A stretch of DNA of 64,000 nt from Granulosicoccus sp965214025 (GCA_965214025.1 CBDCAW010000003.1:1-64000); one strand, 5' to 3'; counted from the stretch's first letter, positions 1 to 10,284 are shown. Notes: generated from the sequence alone by a model not told the origin. Made by a program: numbers and translations.

Positions 1-3000
1 GCCCACGCGCAGCGCCGTCGCGCACCGGCGTCATACTCGCCAATCTGTCCTATCCCACGCGCGGCAAGGCGGATCTGGCCTGCGACTTCTGGTTGGATGC
101 ACCCTCGCGGCAATCGCCGCTGGATGGTTTCAGCTCCGGCCTGCCGGCACAGCTCATCGCGCAAGCGCTCGGTGCCACCGGCGTTGCCTTTGCGCTCGAT
201 GCCGCCTGTGCCTCGTCGCTCTACGCTCTGCAGATCGCGTGTCGCAAGCTGCAGGAACGGCACCTCGACCTGGTCTTCGCCTGTGCCGTCAATGCGGCGG
301 ACGAACTGATCATTCAGCGTGGTTTCGATACCCTGCAGGCCCTGAGCACGACACATCGCTCCCAACCTTTCGCGGCGAGCGCCGATGGTCTGCTGCCGGC
401 CCAGGGTGCCACTGCACTCGTGTTGAAGCGCCTGTCGGACGTCGAGCCGACGGAGGCCGTGTTCGGTGTGATTCGGGCCGTCGGACTGTCCAACGACGGG
501 CGACGTGGCGGCTTTCTGGTACCCGCCCCGCAAGGGCAGCTCGAAGCCATGCACCGGGCCTATGTCAGCGCTGATGTCGGCCCATCCAGCATCGACTACC
601 TCGAATGCCATGCGACCGGTACGCAGGTGGGCGATACGGTCGAAATTCAGGCTGCCAGTGAGCTGTTCAAGGACCGCGACACCTTGCCGGTCGGCTCCCT
701 GAAAGGCAACCTGGGGCATCTGATCACGGCGGCCGGCATGGCCAGCGTACTGAAACTCACCTCGGCCTTCGAACACGAAACCTTGCCACCCACCCGCCTG
801 GAAGGCAAGATGAATCCAGCATTCGACGACGGCTGCCTGCGGCCGCAGCAGCAGGCAGCGTCCTGGCCTGCCGGATCAGCGCGACGTGCAGCGATCAGTA
901 ATTTCGGCTTCGGTGGCAACAATGCCCACCTGGTACTCGAAGCCTTTTCACCCGACCCACGGCCGGCAAACGTTCGACGTGGCCCGACTCACTCCCCAGC
1001 GGCATCACCTCCTGCGCAGATCGAGCCCGTGGTCATCTGCGGTATCGGTGCGCTGGCCGGCCCGGATCGAGGCATCGACCGGATCGTCAGGCGCCTGATG
1101 AGCCCCCCATTGCGACGCCTGCCGCGCTGCACCGAGCTGATCCTGGATGCGCTTGCTGCGCGCACACCGCCGGATGATCTGCGCCGCGCCGAGCCGCAAC
1201 AACTGGCACTGCTCGATGTGGCCGACGAGGCGATGCGGCAAGCGGGCTTTCGCGACGCGAATGGCCAGTGCAGCGAACGGTTCAATACCATCGGCGCCAA
1301 CCGGTTCGGCGTTTTCGTCGGCATGGGCTGCGCGAACGATGCCGCACGGTGGCTACTGCTCGAACGAATGGTCGACCGCCTGGGCTGCACGCCTGGCTCG
1401 GACGCCCTGCATGCGTTGAAACAAGACATAGGTGGGACGTTCACGGTAGCCGACGTGCTCGGTGCCATGCCCAACCTGACCGCCAACCGCCTGAATGCCG
1501 CGTTCGATGCACGTGGGCCAGGCTATAGCCTCTCTGCCGAGGCCGAGTCGGGCATCGCGGCCTTGCAGGCGGGCTGCGACGCCTTGCACGCCGGCGATAT
1601 CGATGTAGCGCTGATCGCCGCTGCCGATTTTGCCAGCGAACCGGTGCGACGCCACGGTCTGATACAAACCGGCATCGTGAGCGCCACCACTGACCTGGCT
1701 GCAGCACTGGTGCTGGTGCGCAGCTCTGTCGCGGCAGACTCAGGTGCCCGGGTGCTGGCGACCTTACCGGGAAAAAAGACACGACCCTGCCGCTCGACTA
1801 CCACCGACGAGGACACAACAGAGGCCCCGGCAGAACACTCGGCAAACGAACTGAGCGCCCTCATCGGCAGCGTTTACGGTACTGCACCCATCGCCGATCT
1901 CCTGTTCACCCTGGCTTCGGCGACCGGTCTGGCTGCACGCGGACAATTCATCAGCCATAAAATTGCAAGACCGGCACTAACCAGCAGTGCAGGCTATCGG
2001 CTGACACTGCCTGGTGAGCAAAACCTGCTGCTCGACCTGCCACCGGCCGGGGTCAGTGCAGACCCCGTACGCGGCACAGCGCTGCTGTTCCATGCGCGGG
2101 CAGAATCAGCCGCAGGCTTGTGCGATCGGCTCGAGCGCGGTGAACAGGGCGGACACGGAACCTGGCGCCTGGCGATACTGGCAGATGATCAAGCCAGCCT
2201 GCACATGCGCATGCAGCGAGCGCTTGGCGCCCTGTCGGGTTCCGAGGGCCGATCTGACTCGAAGGAACCGCCGTCGGGCGAAGGCTGGGCAACACCGCCG
2301 GAAACCAGTCACGAGGCCTTGCGCGAGGACGACATCCATATCGGTCACGGGGAGCCGCACGGAGAGTTGGCCTTCGTGTTCACCGGTGTGGCGGCGGCTT
2401 ACCCGCGCATGGGGCGCGGACTGTTTCTCGCGTTTCCGGAACTCGGCAAACGGCTGGCCGAGCATCTCGAGGGCAGCGAGAGCCACGCCCATCTACTGGC
2501 CGCAGCGGAGCTGGATGCTCACGGACAACTCTGCGCCGCCACATTGCTGAATCAGGCACACGCGCTGCTGCTTCGTGAACTGGCGGGGCTGGCACCTGAT
2601 GCGCTGCTGGGGCTATCGCTCGGCGAGACCAATGCGCTGATCGCCTTCGACATCTGGCAAGACGCCGGTGCGCTGCTCGATGACATCGAGGCCGGGCGCA
2701 TGTACGAACAGCATCTGGGTGGGCGTTTCGAGTCGGCGGCCATTGCCTGGGGGTTGACGGCACCGGTGGCGTGGGAGAACTGGCGAATAGCGGCACCGGT
2801 CGAGGACGTGCAGCACGCTGCCGAAAAAACGCCCGAGGTGGACGTCACCATCATCTATTCGGACAACGAGTGTGTCATCGGCGGCTCCACGACCGGTTGT
2901 GCCGCGGTGATCGCATCGCTGACAGCGCCGGAGACCGGCAGGACGGCGCACCCGATGATCGTGCACACACCGGCACTGCGACCTTACGCCGATACCTGGC

Positions 3001-5951
3001 GCAGGCTTCACACTCGCCCGACGAAAGCGCCGAGAGGCATTCGTGTCTACAGCTGCGCAGACAATGCAAGCTATGTACCGGAGGACGACGCGACGGCCGA
3101 TCGTCTCACCCGCCAGGCGCTGCAGACCATAGACTGGCGAAAGACCATCGAGCAGGCCTGGGCCGACGGTGTCAGAACCTTTGTCGAGATCGGTCCCTGC
3201 GATACGCTGACGCGCAGCATCCGGCGAATTCTCGATCAGCGCGAGCACCTTGCAGTGGCCACGGATCGAATCGAGTGCGCCGATATTACGCAGATCACCC
3301 GATTGATGGCCACACTGTTCGCCAGCGGGCACGTACAGGAACTCGATACGCTCGCCAGTCGTCTCGCCGACCTGAGCGAGCAGCCCTGGCGCACGCGTGG
3401 CACCTCGGCCTCGTCCCTGCGGATACCGGTCACTCCCCCGGCCCCCCGCACCAGAATCGAGCGGTTTCTGGCCAACATGCCACCAGCACCCGCACTGCCG
3501 CCACCGCGTCCATCGAACCGGCCAAGCTTGGCGGGAACCGTCGGTGCCTCAGCGCCGCTCGACGCACCACCGATCTGCGCACAGACAGGGCAGGAACCGC
3601 TCCTCGAACGGGATCCCACCGGGCCGAGCTTCGATCGCGATGCCATCGAACGATCGACCACGGGTGCCATCTCCAGCCTGTTCGGCAGCTTGTTCGCCCG
3701 TCAGGATGACTACCATCGGCAGGTTCGCCTGCCGGCACCGCCGCTACTGCTGGTGCACCGCATCACGGGGGTCGATGCCGAACCCGGCAAGCCCGGCAGT
3801 GGCGTGATCTGGACAGAGACCGACGTCGAAGCCGACAGTTGGTATCTGCATGCCGGCGCCATGCGCCCGGGCCCGCTGGTCGAGGCGGGCCAGGCCGATC
3901 TTTCACTGATTTCATGGATGGGGGCGGATTTTCTCAATCGCGGGGAGCGCGTCTACCGCTTGTTGGGGTGCGAGATGGTGATTCACGAACCCACCTTGCC
4001 GATACCCGGCGATCGCCTGCGTTATCAAATCGAGATTACCGGCCATGCCAACGTGGGGGATGTACGCCTGTTCTTCTTCCAGTACGACTGCCGGCTCGGT
4101 GATCGCCTGTTGCTGTCGGTGCGCAATGGCCGCGCCGGTTTCTTCACGGACGACGAACTGGCCGCCGGTGCCGGAGTCTTGGCCGATCCGGCCAGCGAAG
4201 CACCACCGACACCGTCGCCAGCGGTCTTCGACACGCGGGCCGCCACCTCGAAACGCGCCTTGTCGGCCAGCGATCTGCAGGCCTTGCGCGACGGCGACGC
4301 CTTTCGCTGCTTCGGTCGCGGCTTCGAGGCCTGTGCCGCGCACTCGCAGCCGCCGCGTCTGCCCGGTACCCGACTGGCTCTGCTGGATGAAGTACCGGTG
4401 TTCGAACCCGATGGCGGCCCCTGGCAGCGTGGCTACCTGCGCGCCACCAGCGACGTGCCACAGGATGCCTGGTTCTATGCCGGTCACTTCCACCAGGACC
4501 CCTGCATGCCGGGTACGCTGATGGCCGAGGCCGCGGTGCAGGCCCTGGAAATCTTCGCCATGGCATCTGGGCTCACCATCGATCGCGACGGCTGGGTGTT
4601 CGCGCCGGTGCCCGGCGTTGCCACGGTATTCGATTGCCGTGGGCAGGTGATACCCGACAAGCCCCACAGCCTGAGCTACGAGGTATTCGTCGACCGGATC
4701 ATCGATGGAGACATGCCTGAGGTACATGCCAGCCTGATGGCTAGCTGCGACGGGCACAAGGTATTCCATTGCCCTCACTACGCGATCCGATTGCGCCGGA
4801 ACTGGCCGCCGGGACCGTCGCTGGAAGCACCGATCTACATCGGGCCGTTGGGTGAGACGCGTGGCGATGCCACGGCACTGCAAGCCTGTGGCAACGGTGC
4901 TCCGTCCGAAGCCTTCGGCGAGATGTACCGCCGCTTCGATCATCAGGGCCGGGCACCGCGACTGCCACAGCCGCCCTATCACATGATCTCGCGTGTGCTG
5001 TCGGTATCCACCCGACCGGGCCAGACGGAGCCCGGTGCCACCGCCTGCTTCGAATACGACATTCCCCCGGACGCCTGGTACTTCACCGACAGCCGCAGCG
5101 CCACGATGCCGCTGGCGATACTGCTCGAGATCGTGTTGCAACCTTGCGGCTGGCTCGCCAGCCATAGCGGCTTCGCGTTGCAAGGCGGTGAGTGTTTCCG
5201 CAATCTCGATGGCGATGCCCTGTTCGCCGGCGGCGCGACCCCGGAGGACGGCCGGATCAAGGTCGTGACCACCATGACCCGGTTTGCCGCAGTGGGGTCG
5301 ATGACCATCGTGCATTTCGATCTCGAAGCCACGCTCGAGAACGATGCCAAGATCGCGCAGTTGCAGACGAGTTTCGGTTTCTTCCCCCGCTCCATGCTGG
5401 TTCAGCAGACCGGCCTTGCAATCAATGACATACAGAAGCAAGGCATGGCCCTACCTGCTGTCGAGCACATAGTCGACGATCCGCAGGCACTTCTCCCTGA
5501 CGGGCGCCTGTCGATGTTCGACCGGATCGATCATTTCGATGAACGGGGAGGCAGCGCCGGCCTGGGCTTCATTCGTGCGCAACAGGTCGTCGACCCCTAT
5601 GCGTGGTACTTCAAGGCCCATTTCTATCAGGACCCGGTACAACCCGGCTCCCTGGGCATTGATGCATTGATGCAGCTGCTGATGCATGCGGCGCTGCTCA
5701 AGGGCCTGACCGGAGGCATGCGCAAGCCACGCCTCGCCTGGGGTTCGCCCACGCGACGCATGAGCTGGAGCTATCGCGGGCAAGTGATACCACGATCGAA
5801 GCGCGTCACGGTGACCATCGATATTCTCGGCATCGAACACACGGACACTGGTGTCGAACTCTGCGCTAGCGGTGACCTGTGGTGCGATGCCCTGCGCATC
5901 TACACCAGCGACAACCTGACGCTCAGGTTGTGCGACGATGGCGCGGTTTGA
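1..5951 (+). CDS. PfaC-like secondary-lipid / PUFA synthase subunit (KS-CLF-AT-DH), 5' end outside window
   Basis: The frame is open from base 3, so the N-terminal part of the first ketosynthase lies outside the window. The start reads RTGVILANLSYPTRGK, typical of Pfa-type ketosynthases. Domains in order: ketosynthase with DAACASSL (active Cys near base 207), ECHATGT and NLGHL histidines; a chain-length-factor-like ketosynthase (about 1030-1740) whose Cys is lost (YSLSAEAESG); an acyltransferase (about 2360-3260) with nucleophile motif GLSLGE and a VEIGPCDTL end; then four hotdog units (about 3720-5945). Hotdogs 2 and 4 carry FabA-type HFHQDPCMPG and HFYQDPVQPG; hotdog 3 has the partner LQPCGW. 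Known PfaC proteins have KS-CLF-DH-DH; the acyltransferase between CLF and DH is a variant. It should elongate and dehydrate/isomerise acyl chains on partner subunits lying upstream. The product is unknown: PUFA, glycolipid or another secondary lipid. Confidence 0.9.
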   Translation, partial: PRAAPSRTGVILANLSYPTRGKADLACDFWLDAPSRQSPLDGFSSGLPAQLIAQALGATGVAFALDAACASSLYALQIACRKLQERHLDLVFACAVNAADELIIQRGFDTLQALSTTHRSQPFAASADGLLPAQGATALVLKRLSDVEPTEAVFGVIRAVGLSNDGRRGGFLVPAPQGQLEAMHRAYVSADVGPSSIDYLECHATGTQVGDTVEIQAASELFKDRDTLPVGSLKGNLGHLITAAGMASVLKLTSAFEHETLPPTRLEGKMNPAFDDGCLRPQQQAASWPAGSARRAAISNFGFGGNNAHLVLEAFSPDPRPANVRRGPTHSPAASPPAQIEPVVICGIGALAGPDRGIDRIVRRLMSPPLRRLPRCTELILDALAARTPPDDLRRAEPQQLALLDVADEAMRQAGFRDANGQCSERFNTIGANRFGVFVGMGCANDAARWLLLERMVDRLGCTPGSDALHALKQDIGGTFTVADVLGAMPNLTANRLNAAFDARGPGYSLSAEAESGIAALQAGCDALHAGDIDVALIAAADFASEPVRRHGLIQTGIVSATTDLAAALVLVRSSVAADSGARVLATLPGKKTRPCRSTTTDEDTTEAPAEHSANELSALIGSVYGTAPIADLLFTLASATGLAARGQFISHKIARPALTSSAGYRLTLPGEQNLLLDLPPAGVSADPVRGTALLFHARAESAAGLCDRLERGEQGGHGTWRLAILADDQASLHMRMQRALGALSGSEGRSDSKEPPSGEGWATPPETSHEALREDDIHIGHGEPHGELAFVFTGVAAAYPRMGRGLFLAFPELGKRLAEHLEGSESHAHLLAAAELDAHGQLCAATLLNQAHALLLRELAGLAPDALLGLSLGETNALIAFDIWQDAGALLDDIEAGRMYEQHLGGRFESAAIAWGLTAPVAWENWRIAAPVEDVQHAAEKTPEVDVTIIYSDNECVIGGSTTGCAAVIASLTAPETGRTAHPMIVHTPALRPYADTWRRLHTRPTKAPRGIRVYSCADNASYVPEDDATADRLTRQALQTIDWRKTIEQAWADGVRTFVEIGPCDTLTRSIRRILDQREHLAVATDRIECADITQITRLMATLFASGHVQELDTLASRLADLSEQPWRTRGTSASSLRIPVTPPAPRTRIERFLANMPPAPALPPPRPSNRPSLAGTVGASAPLDAPPICAQTGQEPLLERDPTGPSFDRDAIERSTTGAISSLFGSLFARQDDYHRQVRLPAPPLLLVHRITGVDAEPGKPGSGVIWTETDVEADSWYLHAGAMRPGPLVEAGQADLSLISWMGADFLNRGERVYRLLGCEMVIHEPTLPIPGDRLRYQIEITGHANVGDVRLFFFQYDCRLGDRLLLSVRNGRAGFFTDDELAAGAGVLADPASEAPPTPSPAVFDTRAATSKRALSASDLQALRDGDAFRCFGRGFEACAAHSQPPRLPGTRLALLDEVPVFEPDGGPWQRGYLRATSDVPQDAWFYAGHFHQDPCMPGTLMAEAAVQALEIFAMASGLTIDRDGWVFAPVPGVATVFDCRGQVIPDKPHSLSYEVFVDRIIDGDMPEVHASLMASCDGHKVFHCPHYAIRLRRNWPPGPSLEAPIYIGPLGETRGDATALQACGNGAPSEAFGEMYRRFDHQGRAPRLPQPPYHMISRVLSVSTRPGQTEPGATACFEYDIPPDAWYFTDSRSATMPLAILLEIVLQPCGWLASHSGFALQGGECFRNLDGDALFAGGATPEDGRIKVVTTMTRFAAVGSMTIVHFDLEATLENDAKIAQLQTSFGFFPRSMLVQQTGLAINDIQKQGMALPAVEHIVDDPQALLPDGRLSMFDRIDHFDERGGSAGLGFIRAQQVVDPYAWYFKAHFYQDPVQPGSLGIDALMQLLMHAALLKGLTGGMRKPRLAWGSPTRRMSWSYRGQVIPRSKRVTVTIDILGIEHTDTGVELCASGDLWCDALRIYTSDNLTLRLCDDGAV

Positions 5952-6112
5952 TACGCCTGTTCAACGGGTGAGTGAACCGTATGACCTGAAAGGGATATTT
6001 CCTAGTTTCAAGAGTCCTGAAAGCGACGCACGCATGTGCGCCGCTGATGTCCGGTATCCCCGGGATTACTGCCGAAAACGCAGTTGTTTACAGAAAGTAG
6101 AAAACTGGGGGA

Positions 6113-6598
6113 CTAGAACGGAATGTCGTCGTCGAACGTATCCGCACCCGCTGTTTCGGGCTGCGGCGCCGACTCTGGTCGAGACCGCTGGCCAGGCTGC
6201 TGACCCTGACCTGAAGCCTGGCCGGACGAATATTCCCCACCGCTGCCGCCACCGTCACCGCGACCGCCGAGCAGCTGCATGTTGCTGGCGATGATCTTGG
6301 TGGAGTAGCGATCTTCACCGCTCGTCTTGTCCTGATACTTGTCGGTGCGGATCGAGCCTTCGATATACACCTGCGAACCCTTCCTCAGGTACTCGCCGGC
6401 GATTTCGCCGAGGCGGTTGAACAGCGTTACCCGATGCCACTCGGTTCGCTCCTGCTTCTGACCGGTGTTCTTGTCGGTCCAGCCTTCGGTGGTGGCGATA
6501 CTGATGTTGACGACCGCGCTGCCACTGGGGGTGTAACGCACCTCCGGGTCATTGCCCAGGTTGCCTACCAGAATGACCTTGTTGATACCACGAGCCAT
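6113..6598 (-). CDS. ssb: Single-stranded DNA-binding protein SSB
   Basis: 161 residues. The OB-fold begins MARGINKVILVGNLG and includes EWHRVTLFNRLGE; a Gly/Gln-rich linker follows, and the acidic tip DDDIPF recruits repair and replication partners. It coats single-stranded DNA as a tetramer in replication, recombination and repair. I chose ATG at 6598 because GGAG lies 8 bases upstream; an ATG two codons earlier is too close to it. It runs in the same direction as the MFS gene behind it and faces the megasynthase gene. The ssb / MFS / uvrA set is a familiar gammaproteobacterial neighbourhood. Confidence 0.97.
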   Translation of the reverse strand: MARGINKVILVGNLGNDPEVRYTPSGSAVVNISIATTEGWTDKNTGQKQERTEWHRVTLFNRLGEIAGEYLRKGSQVYIEGSIRTDKYQDKTSGEDRYSTKIIASNMQLLGGRGDGGGSGGEYSSGQASGQGQQPGQRSRPESAPQPETAGADTFDDDIPF

Positions 6599-6811
6599 GC
6601 TCATTACTCCATTTGATGGTTGAAACGTACCCAATCCCTGGGACGTGGAAAGAACGACGTGAAGAATAACGTGCCGATGAGACGTCGGTGACAGCCCCGG
6701 ACACCTTGCCAGTTTACCTCAGGAGTCGGCGGAACGTTCGGGATACACAGGGATGCGTACCCCGTCACAGAGCGCCGCCCAGGGCCTCTTCCGACGAACT
6801 CCGCCAACCGC

Positions 6812-8347
6812 TCAGGCCGCGGAAACCTCGAACCGCGTCTTGTCCACCTTCAGATAGGCCACACCTTCATCGACCGCGAGCACCACCTCCTCTACGCCCG
6901 GCAAGGCGCTGAGCTCGCTGATGGTGCGATCACCGGCAGCGCGTTCGGCCGGGCTCAGCGGGCGCCGGTGCGTGGCGAGCTTGCGCGGTGGCTCAAACGG
7001 CACGAGCAGAAGCAGCCAGCCGGCGCAGACGATGGTCAGCGCGGCGAACAGGCCGGACTGGCCGAAGGCACCGTACAACCAGCCCGCACCGGCACCGCCG
7101 ACGAACGCACCCAGGAACTGGCTGCTGGAATAGATGCCCATGGCGCTGCCTTTGGCGGCGGCCGGCGAAAGTCGTGACACCAGTGAAGGCAGCAGGGCCT
7201 CCAGTGCGTTGAGAAAACTGAAGAACGCGGTCACACCGATGAAGATCCAGCCGATGGCCACCGGTGCGAACCCGAACAGCAATTGCGTGGCCAGCAGACC
7301 GCCGATGCAGATCAGCAACGCGCCACGCATTGCGCGACGTTCGGCGAGCATGATCAACGGAATCATGACGAACAGCGACAGCACCACCGCAGGCAGATAC
7401 ACCATCCATTGATCTTCACTGTTCACACCCGCATCGAGCATGGCCAGCGGCACCACGAAGAAGGTGGCGGTGATCAGCAGATGCAGCACGAAGATGCTGG
7501 CGTCCAGCCGCATGAGTTGCGGATTGCGAAACAAGCGTTTCATGGTGGCGAGATTCGCGCCCGTGTCGGCGCTGTAGTGACACTTCACCGGGTTCGGCAC
7601 CACACCGTGCAACACCACGATACCGAGTACCGCACACACCGCGGTGAACCAGAACAGCATGTCGATCGAAAACCAGCCGATCAGCAGCGGCCCGAGGATC
7701 AGCGCGAGCACGAAGGAGAAACCGATGCTCGCACCCAGCATGGCCATCACCTTGGTGCGCTGCTCGTCACGCGTCAGATCGGCAGCCAGCGCCATCAATG
7801 CCGCAGCCATGGCACCGGCGCCCTGTAGCGCCCGACCTATGATCACGCCGTAGATGCTGTCGGCGGTAGCCGCCACCACACTGCCGATCGCCAGCAACGC
7901 CAGGCCGGCGGTGATCACTCGCTTGCGCCCGATGCGGTCGCTGAGCATGCCGAACGGGATCTGCAGACAGGCCTGCAGCAAACCGTAGATGCCGATCGCA
8001 AGGCCGACCAGCAATGGCGTGCTGGCCGTATACTCATCGCCGAACAGGCTGAACACCGGCAGGATGATGAACAACCCGAGCATCCGGAAAACATAGATCA
8101 GGCACAGCGACCACGCGGCGCGACGTTCGCTGGCAGACAGCTTGGAATCGGTCTCGCCCTGCGACGGCGACTCAGGATCGGTCGCGCCTTGTGGCGACGA
8201 CTGGCCATCAGTAGCGCCGTACGACGACGAAGTGTTGGAGCGGGAAGGCTGGGTAGACAAGGCGGCTGAGATCCTGGGTTGACGTGCCCGGCAGTTTCGG
8301 CCCGGCGCGCTCCCTGCCCGGTTCTCGTCCGGGCATTGTAGCGCCAC
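6812..8347 (-). CDS. YajR-like MFS transporter with C-terminal ferredoxin-like domain
   Basis: 511 residues if the first ATG is used. About 80 hydrophilic N-terminal residues precede twelve predicted membrane segments; the MFS signature between helices 2 and 3 is GMLSDRIGRKR. After helix 12 a soluble segment of about 70 residues (ISELSALPGVEEVVLAVDEG) matches the YAM/HMA-like domain of E. coli YajR. The substrate is unknown; drug or metabolite proton antiport is the family guess. The N-terminus holds three near-identical ten-residue repeats of the form GATDxxSxxQ. A TTG start near 8258 would remove about 30 residues but keep the repeats, so the true start is uncertain. Divergent from the peptide-binding protein gene. 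Confidence 0.85.
   Translation of the reverse strand: MALQCPDENRAGSAPGRNCRARQPRISAALSTQPSRSNTSSSYGATDGQSSPQGATDPESPSQGETDSKLSASERRAAWSLCLIYVFRMLGLFIILPVFSLFGDEYTASTPLLVGLAIGIYGLLQACLQIPFGMLSDRIGRKRVITAGLALLAIGSVVAATADSIYGVIIGRALQGAGAMAAALMALAADLTRDEQRTKVMAMLGASIGFSFVLALILGPLLIGWFSIDMLFWFTAVCAVLGIVVLHGVVPNPVKCHYSADTGANLATMKRLFRNPQLMRLDASIFVLHLLITATFFVVPLAMLDAGVNSEDQWMVYLPAVVLSLFVMIPLIMLAERRAMRGALLICIGGLLATQLLFGFAPVAIGWIFIGVTAFFSFLNALEALLPSLVSRLSPAAAKGSAMGIYSSSQFLGAFVGGAGAGWLYGAFGQSGLFAALTIVCAGWLLLLVPFEPPRKLATHRRPLSPAERAAGDRTISELSALPGVEEVVLAVDEGVAYLKVDKTRFEVSAA
8130..8240 (-). repeat. 30-bp in-frame repeats in MFS 5' end
   Basis: Three degenerate 30-bp units encode GATDGQSSPQ, GATDPESPSQ and GETDSKLSAS immediately before the first membrane helix. 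They stay in frame, so copy-number change would alter only the length of a cytosolic tail. Confidence 0.6.
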
Positions 8348-8354
8348 CGTCGCT

Positions 8355-8510
8355 GCAAGGCGGTGTACTCGTCAAGGCGGTGTAGTCATTGCAGCGCTCG
8401 GCAGCGCTGGGTTCGGGAATGCGCGATCAGCCTGGCCTTGCGAGCGATGCACAGGGTCATACTGCGCCGTGCGCACAGGGCCACACTGCGCCGTGTGCAC
8501 GGGCCCAGAA
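8355..8510. repeat. Short degenerate tandem duplications in divergent intergenic region
   Basis: Two 16-base copies of nCAAGGCGGTGTAnTC lie 17 bases apart (8355 and 8372). Further on, about 2.5 degenerate copies of a ~24-base unit built on GCACAGGGCCACACTGCGCC cover roughly 8450-8510. They fill much of the space between the MFS gene and the peptide-binding protein gene, where both promoters should be. I cannot place a convincing -35/-10 pair here. Confidence 0.5.
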
Positions 8511-8585
8511 CGACCCCGTCCATGGACAGCATCGTCGTGAACATGTAACACTCGATGCACTATCCAACCGAGTCCCTGAAGCAGA

Positions 8586-10277
8586 ATGAAACAGTTCTTC
8601 AGCCGCCTGGCATCCAGTTGCCTCCAGTCCTCGCTGCAGGCTGTTTCACTGTTTGCTTTCCGCGCGGTATCGTCGAGCGTCACCCTCCGCACGGCACTGT
8701 CGGCATCGGCCGGCATCGTTCTCGGTGCAGCCCTGCTCACGCCATCTGTCACACTGGCCGACACCCCGGACGATTCGCTCGTCATGGCCCTGACCATCGA
8801 CGACATCATCTCGCTCGACCCGGCCGAGGCCTTCGAAATCTCCGCGCTGGAGGTCATCGGCAACACCTATGACCGTCTGATCAGCTACGACCTCGACGAT
8901 GTTTCGAAGATCCACGGAGCGGTGGCGAGGAGCTGGAAGGTTTCCGAGGATGGCAAGACCTTCACCTTCACCATTCGCGACGGTATCATATTCGCCTCGG
9001 GCAACGAGTTGACCGCCGAAGACGCGGCCTTCTCGCTGCAGCGTGTGGTGATGCTCGATCTCACACCGAGCTTCATACTCAACCAGTTCGGCTTCACCCG
9101 CGACAACGTACAGCAGAAGATACGGGTGAAGGATGGCAAGCTGGAAATGGAGCTGGATCAGTCCTACGCCCCTACGTTTGTCCTGTACTGCCTGACGGCA
9201 GGCATCGGCGCCATCATCGACAGCAAGCTGGTGATGCAGAACGAGAAGGACGGTGATCTCGGCCACGAATGGCTCAAGACAAACCATGCAGGCTCCGGCC
9301 CTTTCGCCTTGCGCAGCTGGAAGCCGAATCAGTCGCTGTCGCTGACCGCGCACGAAGAGTACTGGAACGGTCCCCCGGCAATGAAGCGCGTGCTGATTCG
9401 CCACGTGGCCGAGTCCGCTTCCCAGCAACTGCTGCTGGAAAAGGGCGACATTGATATCGCGCGCAACCTCGAAGCCGATCAGCTCGCGGGCATCGAAGGC
9501 AATGAAGACATCAAGACCACGTCGACCGCCAAGGGTACCGTGCAGTACGTGAGCATGAATCAACAGAATGAGAATCTGAGCAAGCCGGCGGTACGCGAAG
9601 CGCTGAAGTACCTGGTCGATTATCGAGGCATCGCCGATACGATCCTCAAGGGCAAGTCCACCGTGCATCAGGCATTTCTGCCCGTCGGCATTCTCGGTGT
9701 CATCAACGACAAGCCCTACGAGCTCGATGTGGAAAAAGCCAGGCAACTGCTGGCGAAGGCCGGCCTACCCGATGGCTTCAAGGTCACGATGGATACGCGC
9801 AACATCACCGCGATCATGTCGATGGCACAATCGATCCAGCAGACCTTCGCAGAGGCCGGTGTGGAACTGGAGATCATTCCGGGCGACGGCAAGCAGACGC
9901 TCACCAAGTACCGCGCACGCCAGCACGAGCTGTACATCGGCCCCTGGGGCACGGACTATCAAGACCCGCACAGCAACGCCGATACCTTCGCATCCAACCC
10001 TGACAATGCCGACGATGCCGCGGTGCAGCCGCTGGCGTGGCGTAACGCCTGGGAGATTCCGGAAATGACGAAGAAGACGCAGGCCTCTGTGCTCGAGAAG
10101 GACGCAGGCACTCGCGCCGGGCTGTACGAGGAACTACAGCGTGAACACCAGAAGACGTCGCCGTTCATCATCATGTTCCAGGATACCGAAGTGGCCTCGA
10201 TACGCAGCAACGTGAACGATTTCGAACTCGGGCCTTCCTTCGACACCAATTACTACAAGAGCGTCACCAAGGACTGA
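8586..10277 (+). CDS. Family 5 (peptide/nickel-type) ABC substrate-binding protein
   Basis: 563 residues. A long N-terminal region ends in a hydrophobic stretch and a plausible signal-peptidase site after SVTLA, so the protein should be periplasmic. The mature part starts DTPDDSLVMALTIDD and shows SBP_bac_5 features: SWKVSEDGKTFTFTIRDG, a binding-cleft region with HAGSGPFALRSWKP, and KARQLLAKAGLPDGF. It should bind oligopeptides or a similar ligand for an ABC importer, but no permease or ATPase gene is next to it. Its stop is 7 bases before uvrA, implying joint transcription. No other in-frame start precedes the signal sequence; the ribosome site before ATG 8586 is weak. Confidence 0.9.
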   Translation: MKQFFSRLASSCLQSSLQAVSLFAFRAVSSSVTLRTALSASAGIVLGAALLTPSVTLADTPDDSLVMALTIDDIISLDPAEAFEISALEVIGNTYDRLISYDLDDVSKIHGAVARSWKVSEDGKTFTFTIRDGIIFASGNELTAEDAAFSLQRVVMLDLTPSFILNQFGFTRDNVQQKIRVKDGKLEMELDQSYAPTFVLYCLTAGIGAIIDSKLVMQNEKDGDLGHEWLKTNHAGSGPFALRSWKPNQSLSLTAHEEYWNGPPAMKRVLIRHVAESASQQLLLEKGDIDIARNLEADQLAGIEGNEDIKTTSTAKGTVQYVSMNQQNENLSKPAVREALKYLVDYRGIADTILKGKSTVHQAFLPVGILGVINDKPYELDVEKARQLLAKAGLPDGFKVTMDTRNITAIMSMAQSIQQTFAEAGVELEIIPGDGKQTLTKYRARQHELYIGPWGTDYQDPHSNADTFASNPDNADDAAVQPLAWRNAWEIPEMTKKTQASVLEKDAGTRAGLYEELQREHQKTSPFIIMFQDTEVASIRSNVNDFELGPSFDTNYYKSVTKD

Positions 10278-10284
10278 GCGCATC

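Noticed and set aside
3912..5441. 509-codon frame antisense to the megasynthase
   Set aside because: Shadow of a GC-rich gene; the sense strand has clear conserved dehydratase motifs over the same bases.
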